64,000 nucleotides of DNA from Frateuria hangzhouensis (GCF_026410505.1 NZ_JAPMIU010000013.1:23616-87615); one strand, 5' to 3'. Counted from the stretch's first letter, positions 39,448-50,662 are shown. The notes: generated by a model not told the origin, from the letters alone. A program made the numbers and translations.

Positions 39448-39647
39448 CCGCCTGGCCCACGATGCCGTTGCGCAGGGTGGTGCCGAAACGCTGTCGCGGC
39501 TTTTGCCGACGGCGCGCCCTGCCGCCGGATCGCGCGGGCCACCCATCCACATCGGCAGCAGAAGCGCGGGGAACAATAGGCATGGTGCCCGTTCCGGGAC
39601 GCCTGACTATCCGGCACCTTTCCTACATGGCATCGCTATGGCGCGCC

Positions 39648-39917
39648 TTACGGCGGCAACGGCGGCGGCACCTTGCGCCGCGGATGGCGCAGGACGATCA
39701 ACCAGCCGATCGGGCCCAGCACGAAAGCCCAGGCGAGGCCTTCGGCCGTGCGGCCGCGCCACCAGCCCAGCAGCGCGCCGACGGCGAGGAAGATGAGGTT
39801 CCACCACAGGAGCGTGGTCCAGGGGATCTGCGCCATCAGGTTGAGGAAGATGCGCAGGAACGCATCGGGGGCGTCGGGGTCGACGCCCTCGGCGGCGCGG
39901 GCAAGGATCTCGTCCAT
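39648..39917 (-). CDS. Small membrane protein, unknown
   Basis: The 89-residue product has two hydrophobic segments (WTTLLWWNLIFLAVGALLGWW at about 33-53 and LAWAFVLGPIGWLIVL at about 61-76) separated by a short basic loop, then a Pro-rich end. I do not recognise a named family; PIGWLIVL resembles small phage-holin-like or YqaE-like proteins only loosely. It begins 18 bp after gltX, so it is probably the second gene of that operon. Confidence 0.65.
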   Translation of the reverse strand: MDEILARAAEGVDPDAPDAFLRIFLNLMAQIPWTTLLWWNLIFLAVGALLGWWRGRTAEGLAWAFVLGPIGWLIVLRHPRRKVPPPLPP

Positions 39918-39935
39918 GCCGCCGCGCCCTCAGGC

Positions 39936-41336
39936 TCAGCCTTGCGCGCGGGCGATGGCGGCGTCGATGCGCTCGAGCGCCTCGGCACGGCCAGCCAGGT
40001 AGATGGTGTGGTCGATCGAGGGCGAGACCTGGGTGCCGGTCATCGCCACGCGCAGCGGCTGGGCGATCTTGCCCATGCCGAGCTCCAGCCTGGCGGCGAT
40101 CTGCTCGATCGCCTGGTGGATCGGCTCGGGCTTCCACGGGACATCGGCAAGCAGCGCCTTGGCTTCGTTGAGCACAGCCATTGCGCTGTCGCTTTTCAGG
40201 TGCTTGGCGACCGCCTTTTCATCCCACTCGGCGATCGGCGCGTACCAGACTTTCGCGCGCTCGGCCATTTCCTTGAGCGTGTGCACGCGGTCGCGCAATG
40301 CCACGATGACGTCGGCCGGCGCGGGCCCCTTGGACGCATCGATGCCCGCACGCGCCAGGTGCCATTCGAACTCGGGTGCGAGCGTCTGCGGATCGTCGCT
40401 CTTGAGGTAGTGCTGGTTGAGCCAGGCGAGCTTCTCGGTGTCGAAGCGCGAGGCGGCCTTGTTGACGTCGCCGATGTCGAACAGCGCGATCATTTCCTCG
40501 CGCGAGAAGATCTCCTGGTCACCGTGGGACCAGCCCAGTCGCACCAGGTAATTGAGGATCGCGTGCGGCAGGTAGCCGGCGTCGCGGTATTCCATGACAC
40601 TGACCGAATTGGTGCGCTTGGAGAGCTTCTTGCCCTCCTTGTCCAGGATCATCGGCAGGTGCGCGAACTCCGGCACCGGCGCGCCGAGCGCCTGGTAGAT
40701 GTTGATCTGGCGCGGGGTGTTGTTGACGTGGTCGTCGCCGCGGATCACCTCGGTGATGCCCATGTCGATGTCGTCGACCACCACGGCGAAGTTGTAGGTG
40801 GGCCAGCCATCCGAGCGGAAGATCACCAGATCGTCGAGCTCGGCGTTGGACCATTCGACACGGCCCTTGACCTTGTCCTCGAACACCACCGAACCCCCGG
40901 TCGGGTTCCGGAAGCGGATGACCCGGTTCGGGTCCTCGCGCAGCGGCTCGTTGCGGTCGCGGTAATAGCCGTTGTAGCGCGGCTTCTCGCCCTTGGCCAT
41001 GGCCGCCTCGCGCATGGCCTCGATCTCTTCCTTGCTCTCGTACGCGTAGTACGCCTTGCCCTCGGCGAGCAGCCGGTCGGCCACTTCCTTGTAGCGGGCC
41101 AGGCGGTGGGTCTGGTAGATCGGCGCCTGGACGGCGGAAAGATCCAGCCACTGCATGGCATCGAGGATCGCCTGCACGGCCGCGTCGGTGGAGCGCTCGC
41201 GGTCGGTGTCCTCGATGCGCAGCAGGAACTGACCGCCGCGACGGCGCGCTTCCAGCCAGCAGTAGAGCGCCGTGCGCGCGCCGCCGATGTGGAGGAAACC
41301 GGTGGGACTGGGGGCGAAACGGGTGCGGACGGTCAT
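39936..41336 (-). CDS. gltX: Glutamyl-tRNA synthetase
   Basis: The 466-residue product is a class I synthetase with the HIGH motif variant [10 protein letters not shown] (11-20) and KLSKR (237-241). It charges tRNA-Glu. The discriminating [11 protein letters not shown] and [11 protein letters not shown] segments are typical of Glu[15 protein letters not shown] was taken as start; a longer frame to 41405 lacks homology. A -10-like TAAAAT lies at 41368-41373. Confidence 0.97.
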   Translation of the reverse strand: MTVRTRFAPSPTGFLHIGGARTALYCWLEARRRGGQFLLRIEDTDRERSTDAAVQAILDAMQWLDLSAVQAPIYQTHRLARYKEVADRLLAEGKAYYAYESKEEIEAMREAAMAKGEKPRYNGYYRDRNEPLREDPNRVIRFRNPTGGSVVFEDKVKGRVEWSNAELDDLVIFRSDGWPTYNFAVVVDDIDMGITEVIRGDDHVNNTPRQINIYQALGAPVPEFAHLPMILDKEGKKLSKRTNSVSVMEYRDAGYLPHAILNYLVRLGWSHGDQEIFSREEMIALFDIGDVNKAASRFDTEKLAWLNQHYLKSDDPQTLAPEFEWHLARAGIDASKGPAPADVIVALRDRVHTLKEMAERAKVWYAPIAEWDEKAVAKHLKSDSAMAVLNEAKALLADVPWKPEPIHQAIEQIAARLELGMGKIAQPLRVAMTGTQVSPSIDHTIYLAGRAEALERIDAAIARAQG

Positions 41337-41367
41337 GGGAATCTGCAGGTGCGAGGCCAAACGGGAG

Positions 41368-41373
41368 ATTTTA
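41368..41373 (-). promoter_or_regulatory. -10 element upstream of gltX
   Basis: TAAAAT on the minus strand, 31 bp before the gltX start, in an otherwise GC-rich gap. No convincing -35 is seen. Confidence 0.45.
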
Positions 41374-41438
41374 GCCGATCCCCCGGCTTCGGGCCGATTC
41401 GCCAATGCCTGCAGGCCCTTCCGCTTCAGCCGCGGCGC

Positions 41439-41768
41439 CTATTGGCCGATGGCCGCGCAGCCGCGACCGTAGCAAATGAAGGTGTTGGGGTGGGTGTATC
41501 GCGAGCCCAAGGGATACGCATGATGCCTGCCCGAGGTCGGCGGGACCAGCGTCGGCCTTTCATCGATGACCACGTGCGGCAGCGGTGCCGGCTTGCCCTT
41601 CAGCACGAACTTCACCGTGATCAGCTGATGGTGACGTACCGGCTTCTGCTTGCCAGGCGGCATGTCCTTGCCAGGCGGCCTGTCATGCGTTTGCACAGGT
41701 TCCATCGGAACGGTGGCCAAGGCGGCGGCCGGCAGGGCCAACGCGAGGGCAATCAGCAGGGTTCTCAC
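41439..41768 (-). CDS. Small exported protein, unknown
   Basis: The 109-residue product starts at a GTG (41768) that follows TGGAGG at good spacing and gives a signal peptide (MRTLLIALALALPAAALA). A GTG 6 codons upstream is less likely. The mature part is His/Pro-rich (THDRPPGKDMPPGKQKPVRHHQ) with two Cys near the end (FICYGRGCAAIG). No family recognised. It lies 14 bp after the DUF4399 gene, so both are probably exported together and may share a metal-related role; that is inference. Confidence 0.7.
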   Translation of the reverse strand: MRTLLIALALALPAAALATVPMEPVQTHDRPPGKDMPPGKQKPVRHHQLITVKFVLKGKPAPLPHVVIDERPTLVPPTSGRHHAYPLGSRYTHPNTFICYGRGCAAIGQ

Positions 41769-41782
41769 CGTGCACCTCCAGA

Positions 41783-42214
41783 TCACTTCACGTGGATGGT
41801 AATCCTCTTCGAGACCACCGGCGGATCGAACGGCACGTGGCTGGCATCGCCCAGCTCCAGTTGCAGCGTGTGCGTACCGGGCGACAGGCGCAGCACGGTC
41901 TCGGTCTGGCCGCCACCGAAATGCTTGTGGTGTTCGTCGTTCGGGATCGGCTGGCCGGCCGGCGGCAGGTCGGTGGCGTCGACCAGCAGGTGATGGTGGC
42001 CGGTGTGGTCCCTGGCCACGCCCGCGGGCGCCACGCCCATGCCCTTCAGGCCGAAACGCACAGTCACGTCGCGATCGACGGTGGCGCCATCCTTCGGAGC
42101 GATGAAGTAGACCTCGGCCCCGGCCGGCGCCTTGCTGCCAGGCAGCGCCGGCGTCTGGGCAATGGCGGCAGCGCTAAAGGTGACGAGTGCAGCGGCGAAC
42201 AGCATCCTTTTCAT
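41783..42214 (-). CDS. Exported DUF4399 protein
   Basis: The 143-residue product has a signal peptide (MKRMLFAAALVTFSAAAIA) and a DUF4399 domain: VYFIAPKDGATV, VRFGLKGMGVAPAG, DHTGHHHLLVDA, HHKHFGGGQTE and LSPGTHTLQLELGD. The conserved histidine clusters suggest metal binding, but family function is unknown. AGAGGAG precedes the ATG. It is the first gene of a two-gene unit with the small protein at 41439. Confidence 0.88.
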   Translation of the reverse strand: MKRMLFAAALVTFSAAAIAQTPALPGSKAPAGAEVYFIAPKDGATVDRDVTVRFGLKGMGVAPAGVARDHTGHHHLLVDATDLPPAGQPIPNDEHHKHFGGGQTETVLRLSPGTHTLQLELGDASHVPFDPPVVSKRITIHVK

Positions 42215-42355
42215 GAGTCGCTCTCCTCTGAGGGAGCGGTCAGTATGCCGCGCTGCCGGGGTGCCGTCATGTCGGACGCCGTGCGTGTGAAACGGGACTG
42301 GTCAGTTCCTGCGCAGCGCGTCACCCATGGCTTGCCGATCAAAGGGATAGACCAC

Positions 42356-42402
42356 CTATCCACAGGCTTACCCCAGCCGGCTCCACAGGGGCTGTGGAAA
42401 AC
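42356..42402. repeat. DnaA-box-like module 1
   Basis: Contains CTATCCACA (42356-42364), a CTCCACAG core and, inverted, TTTTCCACA (42393-42401). It ends GCTGTGGAAAAC and is a direct repeat of module 2, which starts 125 bp later; about 33 of 47 positions match by eye. Confidence 0.6.
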
Positions 42403-42480
42403 ATGCGAAAGCGACGTTGCGAATGGGTAAAAGTTCGCCACTGCGTGCCAAGTGCCTGTTGCCAAAGCAGCCTCTTCGGC

Positions 42481-42527
42481 TTGTCCACAGGCTTATCCTC
42501 GAACCATCCACACTTGCTGTGGAAAAC
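42481..42527. repeat. DnaA-box-like module 2
   Basis: Contains TTGTCCACA (42481-42489), CCATCCACA (42504-42512) and, inverted, TTTTCCACA (42518-42526). Same order, spacing and length as module 1. The DnaA consensus is TTATCCACA. Confidence 0.6.
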
Positions 42528-42536
42528 CCGCGCGAC

Positions 42537-42571
42537 GAAAACGACGATGCCGCCTCGCGGGCGGCATCGTC
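42537..42571 (-). terminator. accD terminator
   Basis: A perfect 12-bp stem GACGATGCCGCC/GGCGGCATCGTC with a 5-nt loop, followed on the minus strand by GTTTTCG. It ends the trpB-trpA-accD unit 23 bp after accD. Confidence 0.85.
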
Positions 42572-42594
42572 CTTTTGCGCAAGCGTGCGTCCGG

Positions 42595-43464
<870 letters not shown>

Positions 43465-43537
43465 GGGAACCTCGTCAAAAAGCTGTGTCTTGCCGCGAGC
43501 CCCGGCTCCTCACCCTGCGTCCCAGGCAGGAGCGGGG

Positions 43538-44374
43538 CTAAGGCGCGTCCAGGGCCGCGCGGATGGGCGCGAGAAACTCACGCGCCCGCGTGGCGATCTC
43601 GTCCGCTTCCGTGGCGCCGGCCAGGCGCTCGACCAGCGCGCTGCCGATGACTACGGCGTCGGCGAAACCGGCGATCGCTTTCGCACTCGCCGCATCGCGT
43701 ACGCCGAAGCCGACCGCCACCGGCGCCTTCGCCCCGGCGCGAACCCCGGCCACCCGCGCGGCGATATCCGCCGTGCTCAGCCGGGTCGCGCCGGTGATGC
43801 CGGCGAACGACACATAGTACAGGAAGCCCTCGGCCGCCTCGCACAACTGCGCCATACGCGCGGGTGCGGTCGTGGGCGCCGCCAGCAGGATCCGGCGCAG
43901 GCCGGCGTCGCGCAGCGGCGCGAGCACGGCCGACTCCTCCAGCGGGCAATCGACCACCAGCACGCCATCGACGCCCGCCTGCACGGCCGCTTCGGCGAAG
44001 CGCGCATAGCCGTGCATCTCCAGCGGATTGAGGTAGCCCATCAGCACGACCGGCGTGTCCGCGTCGCGCTGGCGGAACTGGGCCACCCAACCCAGGACGT
44101 CGCCCAACCCGACACCCCTGGCAATCGCGCGCTCGCTGGCATGCTGGATCACCGGACCATCGGCCATCGGGTCGGAAAACGGTACACCCAGTTCGATCAG
44201 GTCGGCGCCGGCGGCCACCAACGCGTGCATCAGCGCTACGGCGTGCTCCGGCGAAGGATCGCCGGCGGTGACGAACGGAATCAGACCGGTACGGCCGGCG
44301 GCGGCGAGCGCCGCGAAGCGGCGATCGATGCGTGGGGGGCCGGGATTCGGGATTGGGGATTGGGGATTGATCAT
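43538..44374 (-). CDS. trpA: Tryptophan synthase alpha chain
   Basis: TrpA cleaves indole-3-glycerol phosphate. Catalytic residues are E61 (LIELGVPFSDP) and D72 (DPMADGP), 12 residues later than E49 and D60 of the Salmonella enzyme. The first 12 residues, MINPQSPIPNPG, are encoded by a GGGATT-type intergenic repeat, and no in-frame ATG, GTG or TTG lies nearer the conserved PRIDRRFAAL. The repeat has therefore supplied the start region. No Shine-Dalgarno precedes the ATG. It lies 111 bp after trpB. Confidence 0.95.
   Translation of the reverse strand: MINPQSPIPNPGPPRIDRRFAALAAAGRTGLIPFVTAGDPSPEHAVALMHALVAAGADLIELGVPFSDPMADGPVIQHASERAIARGVGLGDVLGWVAQFRQRDADTPVVLMGYLNPLEMHGYARFAEAAVQAGVDGVLVVDCPLEESAVLAPLRDAGLRRILLAAPTTAPARMAQLCEAAEGFLYYVSFAGITGATRLSTADIAARVAGVRAGAKAPVAVGFGVRDAASAKAIAGFADAVVIGSALVERLAGATEADEIATRAREFLAPIRAALDAP
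44334..44369. repeat. GGGATT-type repeat (family E) inside the start of trpA
   Basis: GGGGGGCCGGGATTCGGGAT followed by TGGGGATTGGGGATT on the plus strand. It encodes residues 3-13 of TrpA on the minus strand. Related copies lie at 1611-1642 and 44461-44481. Confidence 0.7.
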
Positions 44375-44460
44375 GAAGCGTCTACTCGCATGTGAAGTTG
44401 CTGGCGGTGGGAGAAACAAAGGCCATCAACAGGTCTGGAATGCCGCCATGGTGGGTCTTG

Positions 44461-44481
44461 CCCCCCCCAATCCCGAATCCC
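44461..44481. repeat. Family E repeat after the trpB stop
   Basis: CCCCCCAATCCCGAATCCC starts within 5 bp of the trpB stop codon, in opposite orientation to the copy in trpA, so the trpB-trpA junction is bracketed by two copies. Confidence 0.55.
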
Positions 44482-44485
44482 TGCC

Positions 44486-45697
<1,212 letters not shown>

Positions 45698-45726
45698 GCG
45701 AGGTTCCCGTGCAGCCGTGGAGAGCC

Positions 45727-45744
45727 GTGCCCGGCTTCGGGCAC
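45727..45744. promoter_or_regulatory. Hairpin in the trpB leader
   Basis: GTGCCCG and CGGGCAC form a 7-bp stem with a 4-nt loop between the divergent trpB and LysR starts. It would lie in the trpB 5' untranslated region. No leader peptide with Trp codons is seen, so a classical attenuator is not supported. Confidence 0.35.
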
Positions 45745-45822
45745 GCAGGCTGCGCACGCTAGCGCAATGCGGATGACGGAAATAGCGATAAGATCGCCCC
45801 ACCTGTCAGCAAAACTCACACG

Positions 45823-46725
45823 ATGCCCGGCACCCGCGACCTGCCCCCGCTCAACGCCTTGCGTGCTTTCGAGGCGACCTCGCGGCTGGCCAGCGTCACC
45901 GCAGCGGCGAAGGAGCTGCACGTCACCCACGGCGCGGTCAGCCGGCAGATCCGCGCGCTTGAGGGCGCCCTGGGCCAGCCGCTGTTCGTCCGGCAGGGGC
46001 GCGGGTTGGCGCTGACCGCGACGGGCCAACAGCTCCGCGACAGCGCGGGCGAGGCCTTCGCGCAATTGCGCGACACCTGGGCGCGCCTGGGCCGCGCCGC
46101 CAGCGAACGGCCGCTGGTGCTCGGCTGTCCCGGCAGCCTGCTGGCGCGCTGGATGATCCCGCGGCTGGAGCGCCTGCGTCGCGATCTGCCCGAGCTGCGG
46201 TTGCACCTGAGCGCACAGGAATCGGCGTTCGAACCGGGCTTGCGGGGACTGGACGCCGCCCTGCTGCTGGCCGAGCCGCCCTGGCCAGGCGAGTGGCTCG
46301 TCCAGGAGCTGGCGCCCGAACGCATCGGCCCGGTGCTCAGCCCGCAGTGCCCGGCCGCCGCGCGGTTACAAGGCCGACCACCCGAAGCGCTGGTCGGCGA
46401 ACCGCTGCTGCACACCGCCTCTCGCCCGCAGGCCTGGCCGCAATGGGCCCACGCAGCCGGCGTGGCGCCCGGGGCGCTGCGCTACGGCCAGGGTTTCGAA
46501 CACCTCTACTACCTGTTGGAAGCCGCCGTCGCCGGACTGGGCGTGGCGATCGCGCCGCAGCAGCTCGTGGCCGATGACCTGGCTGCCGGCCGGCTGCGGG
46601 CGCCCTGGGGGTTCATGGACACGCCCGCCTCATGGGTCCTGGCCACGCCGCGCCGGGTGCACGACGGCCGCACCGATGCGCTGGCGGGGTGGTTGCGCGA
46701 GGCGCTGGATGACTCGGCCGGCTGA
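45823..46725 (+). CDS. LysR family regulator, TrpI/GcvA-like
   Basis: The 300-residue product has an N-terminal winged helix ([39 protein letters not shown], about 8-47) of the GcvA/TrpI/AmpR type, followed by a LysR effector domain. It is transcribed away from trpB. In pseudomonads TrpI is divergent from trpBA and activates it with indoleglycerol phosphate; the same arrangement suggests the same role. The last base of its stop codon lies within a REP. Confidence 0.85.
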   Translation: MPGTRDLPPLNALRAFEATSRLASVTAAAKELHVTHGAVSRQIRALEGALGQPLFVRQGRGLALTATGQQLRDSAGEAFAQLRDTWARLGRAASERPLVLGCPGSLLARWMIPRLERLRRDLPELRLHLSAQESAFEPGLRGLDAALLLAEPPWPGEWLVQELAPERIGPVLSPQCPAAARLQGRPPEALVGEPLLHTASRPQAWPQWAHAAGVAPGALRYGQGFEHLYYLLEAAVAGLGVAIAPQQLVADDLAAGRLRAPWGFMDTPASWVLATPRRVHDGRTDALAGWLREALDDSAG

Positions 46726-46770
46726 AGCCCACCCTACGGAATGCGCTGGCAGGGTGCGCTTCAGCCCACC
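46719..46770. repeat. REP pair, family A, overlapping a stop codon
   Basis: Two family A copies with heads facing inward (one ending CCCTAC at 46737, the next starting GCAGGGTG at 46749), the opposite arrangement to most pairs here. The TGA of the LysR gene is part of the left copy. Confidence 0.85.
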
Positions 46771-46783
46771 GCCGCTTCCGACC

Positions 46784-47398
46784 TCAGGCCCCGCGCGCCG
46801 CCGCGATGAAGGCCCGCATCTTTTCCGCGTCCTTGATCCCCGTCGCCGATTCGATCCCGCTGGAGACGTCCACCCCCCAGGGCCGCGAGGTGCGGATCGC
46901 GTCGGCCACGTTCCCGGCGTGCAAGCCGCCGGCCAGGATCAACGGCTGCGCCAGGTTGCGCGGCATCAGCGACCAGTCGAACGCCTTGCCGCTGCCGCCG
47001 GCCTCGCCGAGGCCGTGGCCATCGAGGACCAGCCCTGCGGCTCCGGGAAATGCGCGCAACCGGGGCAGCGCCTCGTTGCCCTCGCCCATCGCGATGGCCT
47101 TGAGGTACGGGCGGCCGAACCGGGCGCACCAGTCGTCGCGCTCGGCGCCATGGAACTGCAGCAGGCCGGGTTGCACGGTGGCGATCACCTCCTCGACGAG
47201 CGATGCATCCTCGTCCATGAACAGCGCCACCGTGGTGACCATCGGCGGCAAGGCCCGCACGATGGCGCGCGCCTGGCCGATCTCCACCCGTCGGCGACTG
47301 CGCGGGGTGAAGATCAGGCCGATCGCATCGGCGCCCAGCTCGGCGGCCAGCACGGCGTCCTCGACGCGCGTCATGCCGCAGCATTTGACGCGGATCAC
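46784..47398 (-). CDS. trpF: Phosphoribosylanthranilate isomerase
   Basis: The 204-residue product is a TIM-barrel isomerase starting [12 protein letters not shown] with the catalytic Cys in KCCGMT, then [17 protein letters not shown], and [11 protein letters not shown] with the phosphate-binding loop. It carries out the third step after anthranilate in tryptophan synthesis. Its start overlaps the truA stop (ATGA), so it is the second gene of truA-trpF. Confidence 0.95.
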   Translation of the reverse strand: MIRVKCCGMTRVEDAVLAAELGADAIGLIFTPRSRRRVEIGQARAIVRALPPMVTTVALFMDEDASLVEEVIATVQPGLLQFHGAERDDWCARFGRPYLKAIAMGEGNEALPRLRAFPGAAGLVLDGHGLGEAGGSGKAFDWSLMPRNLAQPLILAGGLHAGNVADAIRTSRPWGVDVSSGIESATGIKDAEKMRAFIAAARGA

Positions 47399-48162
47399 TG
47401 GCTGACCTCCGCCGGCAGACCCCAGTGCGCCTCGTAACGGGGGCCGACGAAGGTCAGGCCGGAGGATGGCGCCGTCGGCCCGGCGACCGCGCGATCGCGC
47501 CCGGCGAGCAACTCGCCGGGCCAGGCCACGGGCTGTTGTCCACGGCCGACCGGCAGCAATGAACCGACGATGTTGCGCACCATGTGGTGCAGGAACGCAT
47601 TGGCCTCGATCTCCACGATGACCTGCTCGCCCTGCCGGCGCACCGCGACCGCGAGTACGCAGCGGCGCGCATGCGCGGCCTGGCAGGACACCGCGCGGAA
47701 CGCGGAGAAATCATGCTCGCCGAGCAGCGGTTGCGCCGCCGCTTGCATCGCCGCGGCATCCAGCGGATGGCGCTCCCAGGTGACGTAGCGCGCATCCAGC
47801 GCCGCGCGCACCGGACGGTTGAGGATGGTGTAGCGGTAGCGGCGGCTGCGCGCGGAAAAGCGCGCATGGAAAGTGTCGGGCACCGGCTGCGCCCACAGCA
47901 CGGCCACGCTCGGGGGCAGGTTGGAGCAGGCTCCCAGCACCCAGCCGCGCATCTCGCGCTCGACGTCGGTGTCGAAGTGCACGACCTGGCAGCGGCCGTG
48001 CACGCCGGCGTCCGTGCGCCCGGCGCAGGTTACCGCGACCGGCTGCGCCGCCACGCGCGAGAGCGCCTGCTCCAGCGCGCCCTGCACGGTGGCGCCGTGG
48101 CTCAGGCGTTGCCAGCCGAGGAAATCGGTGCCGTCGTATTCGACGCCCAGGGCGATGCGCAT
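47395..48162 (-). CDS. truA: tRNA pseudouridine(38-40) synthase
   Basis: TruA modifies U38-U40 in tRNA anticodon stems. The 255-residue product has the catalytic Asp D51 in [20 protein letters not shown] and the C-terminal [11 protein letters not shown]. Length is normal. It is coupled to trpF by a 4-bp overlap. Confidence 0.97.
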   Translation of the reverse strand: MRIALGVEYDGTDFLGWQRLSHGATVQGALEQALSRVAAQPVAVTCAGRTDAGVHGRCQVVHFDTDVEREMRGWVLGACSNLPPSVAVLWAQPVPDTFHARFSARSRRYRYTILNRPVRAALDARYVTWERHPLDAAAMQAAAQPLLGEHDFSAFRAVSCQAAHARRCVLAVAVRRQGEQVIVEIEANAFLHHMVRNIVGSLLPVGRGQQPVAWPGELLAGRDRAVAGPTAPSSGLTFVGPRYEAHWGLPAEVSQ

Positions 48163-48192
48163 GCGGGGAGTCCTGCGGAACAGCCGGGAAGC

Positions 48193-48214
48193 GTAGGGTG
48201 GGCTTCAGCCCACC
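48193..48214. repeat. GTAG-headed REP, single copy, family A
   Basis: One family A element without a partner, between fimV and truA. Confidence 0.85.
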
Positions 48215-48274
48215 GCAACCCGAACCGGGTGGAAGAGACGGCGTGCCGGGTCCGCCCTGCGCGGGCCAGACATG

Positions 48275-48301
48275 CGAAGGGCCGGCATGGCCGGCCCTTC
48301 G
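48275..48301 (-). terminator. Stem-loop at the end of fimV
   Basis: CGAAGGGCCGGC and GCCGGCCCTTCG form a long GC-rich stem with a short loop about 20 bp after fimV. No T run follows, so it may act with Rho or protect the 3' end. Confidence 0.6.
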
Positions 48302-48321
48302 TGCGGGCGATGGAACCGCCG

Positions 48322-50625
48322 TCAGGACAGCGAATCGATCAAACGCTGCGCCGCGTCCTGCTGGATCTGGCTGCCCTCGTTCATCACTTCCTCGAGCATG
48401 GCGCGGGCGCCATCGGCGTCGCCCATGTCCATGTAGGCGCGGGCAAGATCCAGCTTGGTGTCGATCGGATCGTCGCTGAACTGGCCCAGCTCCTGCGGTT
48501 CGGAAACCGGGGCGGCCGGGGGCACGGAACCGGATGTCTCGCGCACGGGTTCCTCGAAGTTCCAGCTCGTCGGCGCCGTGTCGTCCCCGGGGGCAGGCTC
48601 GACGTCCCGCATCACCGTGCGGTCTTCGTCCTGGTCGAGCTCGTCGGCGTGGGCATCCATCGCCTCGCTGGTGTCCGCCGGTTCGGAGCGCGACGGGGTG
48701 AGGTCGAAGTCGAAGTGGTACTCGCTGACCTTGGCCGGCCCGGTGGCGCCCGGCTCCGGTTGCGACCCGGTGTTCTCGGCGTAGCTGTCCAGGTCGAACG
48801 AGTGCAGCGCGTCGTCCGCCTGCCCCTCTTCGTCCTCGTGCGCATCGAACGCATCCGGTGACGCGTGAGCGGTTTCGGCAAACAGCGGATGACCCGGCAC
48901 CAGGTCCTCGCCCATCGCCAGCACGTCCTGCCACTCGTCCTGTTGCGGATCGACGATGTGTGCGTGCATGGCTTCGGCGGCGGCCTCGAAATGCTCCACG
49001 TCGCGCCGCGAGTAGTACAGGCTCACCAGCTCCAGGTGCAGGCCGACGTCGTCCGGATGCTCGGCCAACTGGTCGAGCAGTTCGTCCTGGTCGGGATCGG
49101 CACTGTCGGCGGCCGTATCCGGCGTGGCGCCGAAGCGATCGGCCAGCGAAGGCGTCGTCGAGACGGCCCGCGCCACCGGCTTGCGACGGCGACCCAGCAA
49201 CGCGAGCAGGATCAGCAGCAGGACCGCGCCGCCCGCGGCGCCCCAGACCCACGGCTGCATGAACCACGGCTCCCCGGCAGGCGCCGGCTTGACCGGCTTG
49301 CGCACCACCGGCTTGACCGGCTTGCTGGCCGGCTTCGTTACAGCGGGCACCATGGCTGCGCTGTGCGCCGACGAAACGCTGGCCGCACTCGCCATCGACG
49401 GGGCGCTGCCGCTCGTGGCGGGCGCCACGGCCGCGGTACTCGCGGCGGCCGGTGCGGACGCCACCGGGGTGGTGGCCGAAGGCTCGCCGGCGGTCGAGGC
49501 GACGGCCGGCAGGCCGGCCTTCTTGCGCGCCTCGGCGAGCTTGTGCTGCAGCTCGGCAATCTCGTTGTCCTTGAGCGCGAGCAGGCGCGTGTTCTTGTCG
49601 TTGATGTCCTTCAGGTCTTCCAGGCGCGACTTCAGCTCGGCGCTCTGTTGCTGCAGGGTGGTCAATGCTTCCTTGCTGCGCAGCAGGTCCTGGCGCAGGG
49701 CCGCATCGCCCTTGCCGCTGCCGCCCTGTGCACCGGCGCCCTTGCCGCCCTCCTTCGCCGGTACCAGCGCGAGCCGGTCGGCGTCGGTCTTGCCGCGCGG
49801 CGAGCTGGAACTGTCCGCGCGGGTGGCCGCGTCGGCCACGGTGGTGGTCGGGCGGGCCGCCAGGGCGCGCCAGTCGCTGTTCTGCCGGCGGATCTCGGCC
49901 AGCGCCGCGGCCACGCTCATGGCCTGGGCTTCCTGGCTGGTCGGCACGCGCAGCACGGCGCCGCTCTTCAGGGCGTTGATGTTGTCCTGGTAGAAGGCGT
50001 CGGGATTGGCCTGCTTGAGGGCCAGCATCATCTGTCCCGGGTTTACCCCGGTCGGCGACACCTTGCGGGCGATGCCCGAAAGCGTCTGGCCGCGCTCGAC
50101 CTGGAGCTGGCCACCGGCCGTCACGGTGCCGGCGCCAGGCCGGGTTGGCGCCGAACCGGCCGCTGCCGGACGGGTGGCGGCATGTGTGGTGCTGCCGCGC
50201 GGCGCCTGCACGGCGGGCGTCATCGGCACGGTGCCCGGCGGATCGAGCAGCACCGGGAATTCCCGCAGGCTGCGGCCTGACGAGGCATTGTCCACTTCGA
50301 CCAGCAGATCGAGGTAGGGATTGTTGACCGCCACCGCGCTGGTGATGCGGATCACCTTGTGTCCACCCACGTCGACGATGCTGAACTGCAGGGGAACGTC
50401 CGGGCGCACGCCAGCCAGGCCGGCGCGAGCGAAATCTTCCGGCGAAGCCAGGCGCGCCGAGAGGTCGCGCAGCTCTGCAGGGCTTTCAATGGTGAGCGGA
50501 ATTTCCGCGAGCAGCGGCTGGCCCAACGCCGACTTGACCTGGATCTGGCCCAGTTCGAGCGCGGCCGCCTGGCTGCTGCCCAGCGCCAACGCCAGCAGCA
50601 TCGACAGTTTCAACGAACGATTCAT
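48322..50625 (-). CDS. fimV: FimV/HubP-type pole-organising protein
   Basis: FimV helps assemble type IV pili and organises the cell pole. The 767-residue product has a signal peptide (to about 22), the conserved FimV N-terminal domain (LELGQIQVKSALGQPLLAEIPL), a LysM-like domain (about 175-225), a coiled coil (about 315-370), one membrane segment (about 458-478), an acidic cytoplasmic region and the C-terminal FimV motif TKLDLARAYMDMGDADGARA. Long Ala/Pro-rich linkers join the parts. Monocistronic. Confidence 0.93.
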   Translation of the reverse strand: MNRSLKLSMLLALALGSSQAAALELGQIQVKSALGQPLLAEIPLTIESPAELRDLSARLASPEDFARAGLAGVRPDVPLQFSIVDVGGHKVIRITSAVAVNNPYLDLLVEVDNASSGRSLREFPVLLDPPGTVPMTPAVQAPRGSTTHAATRPAAAGSAPTRPGAGTVTAGGQLQVERGQTLSGIARKVSPTGVNPGQMMLALKQANPDAFYQDNINALKSGAVLRVPTSQEAQAMSVAAALAEIRRQNSDWRALAARPTTTVADAATRADSSSSPRGKTDADRLALVPAKEGGKGAGAQGGSGKGDAALRQDLLRSKEALTTLQQQSAELKSRLEDLKDINDKNTRLLALKDNEIAELQHKLAEARKKAGLPAVASTAGEPSATTPVASAPAAASTAAVAPATSGSAPSMASAASVSSAHSAAMVPAVTKPASKPVKPVVRKPVKPAPAGEPWFMQPWVWGAAGGAVLLLILLALLGRRRKPVARAVSTTPSLADRFGATPDTAADSADPDQDELLDQLAEHPDDVGLHLELVSLYYSRRDVEHFEAAAEAMHAHIVDPQQDEWQDVLAMGEDLVPGHPLFAETAHASPDAFDAHEDEEGQADDALHSFDLDSYAENTGSQPEPGATGPAKVSEYHFDFDLTPSRSEPADTSEAMDAHADELDQDEDRTVMRDVEPAPGDDTAPTSWNFEEPVRETSGSVPPAAPVSEPQELGQFSDDPIDTKLDLARAYMDMGDADGARAMLEEVMNEGSQIQQDAAQRLIDSLS

Positions 50626-50662
50626 CGCTTCGATTCCCCCAACGCCCGAGACGCTTCATGCT

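Larger units (their letters stand above)
42215..42594. other. 380-bp gene-free region with DnaA-box-like sequences
   Basis: It lies between accD and the DUF4399 gene, both on the minus strand. It contains two related 47-bp direct repeats (42356-42402 and 42481-42527) with several CCACA-type boxes, then the accD terminator. I see no gene. The usual neighbour after accD, folC, is missing here. Confidence 0.6.

Noticed and set aside
42356..42527. The DnaA-box cluster as the chromosomal origin
   Set aside because: No dnaA, dnaN, gidA or AT-rich unwinding region is nearby, and the flanking genes are not those of known origins in this order.
45698..45822. Transcription attenuator for trpB
   Set aside because: There is a hairpin but no leader peptide with Trp codons and no T run after it.
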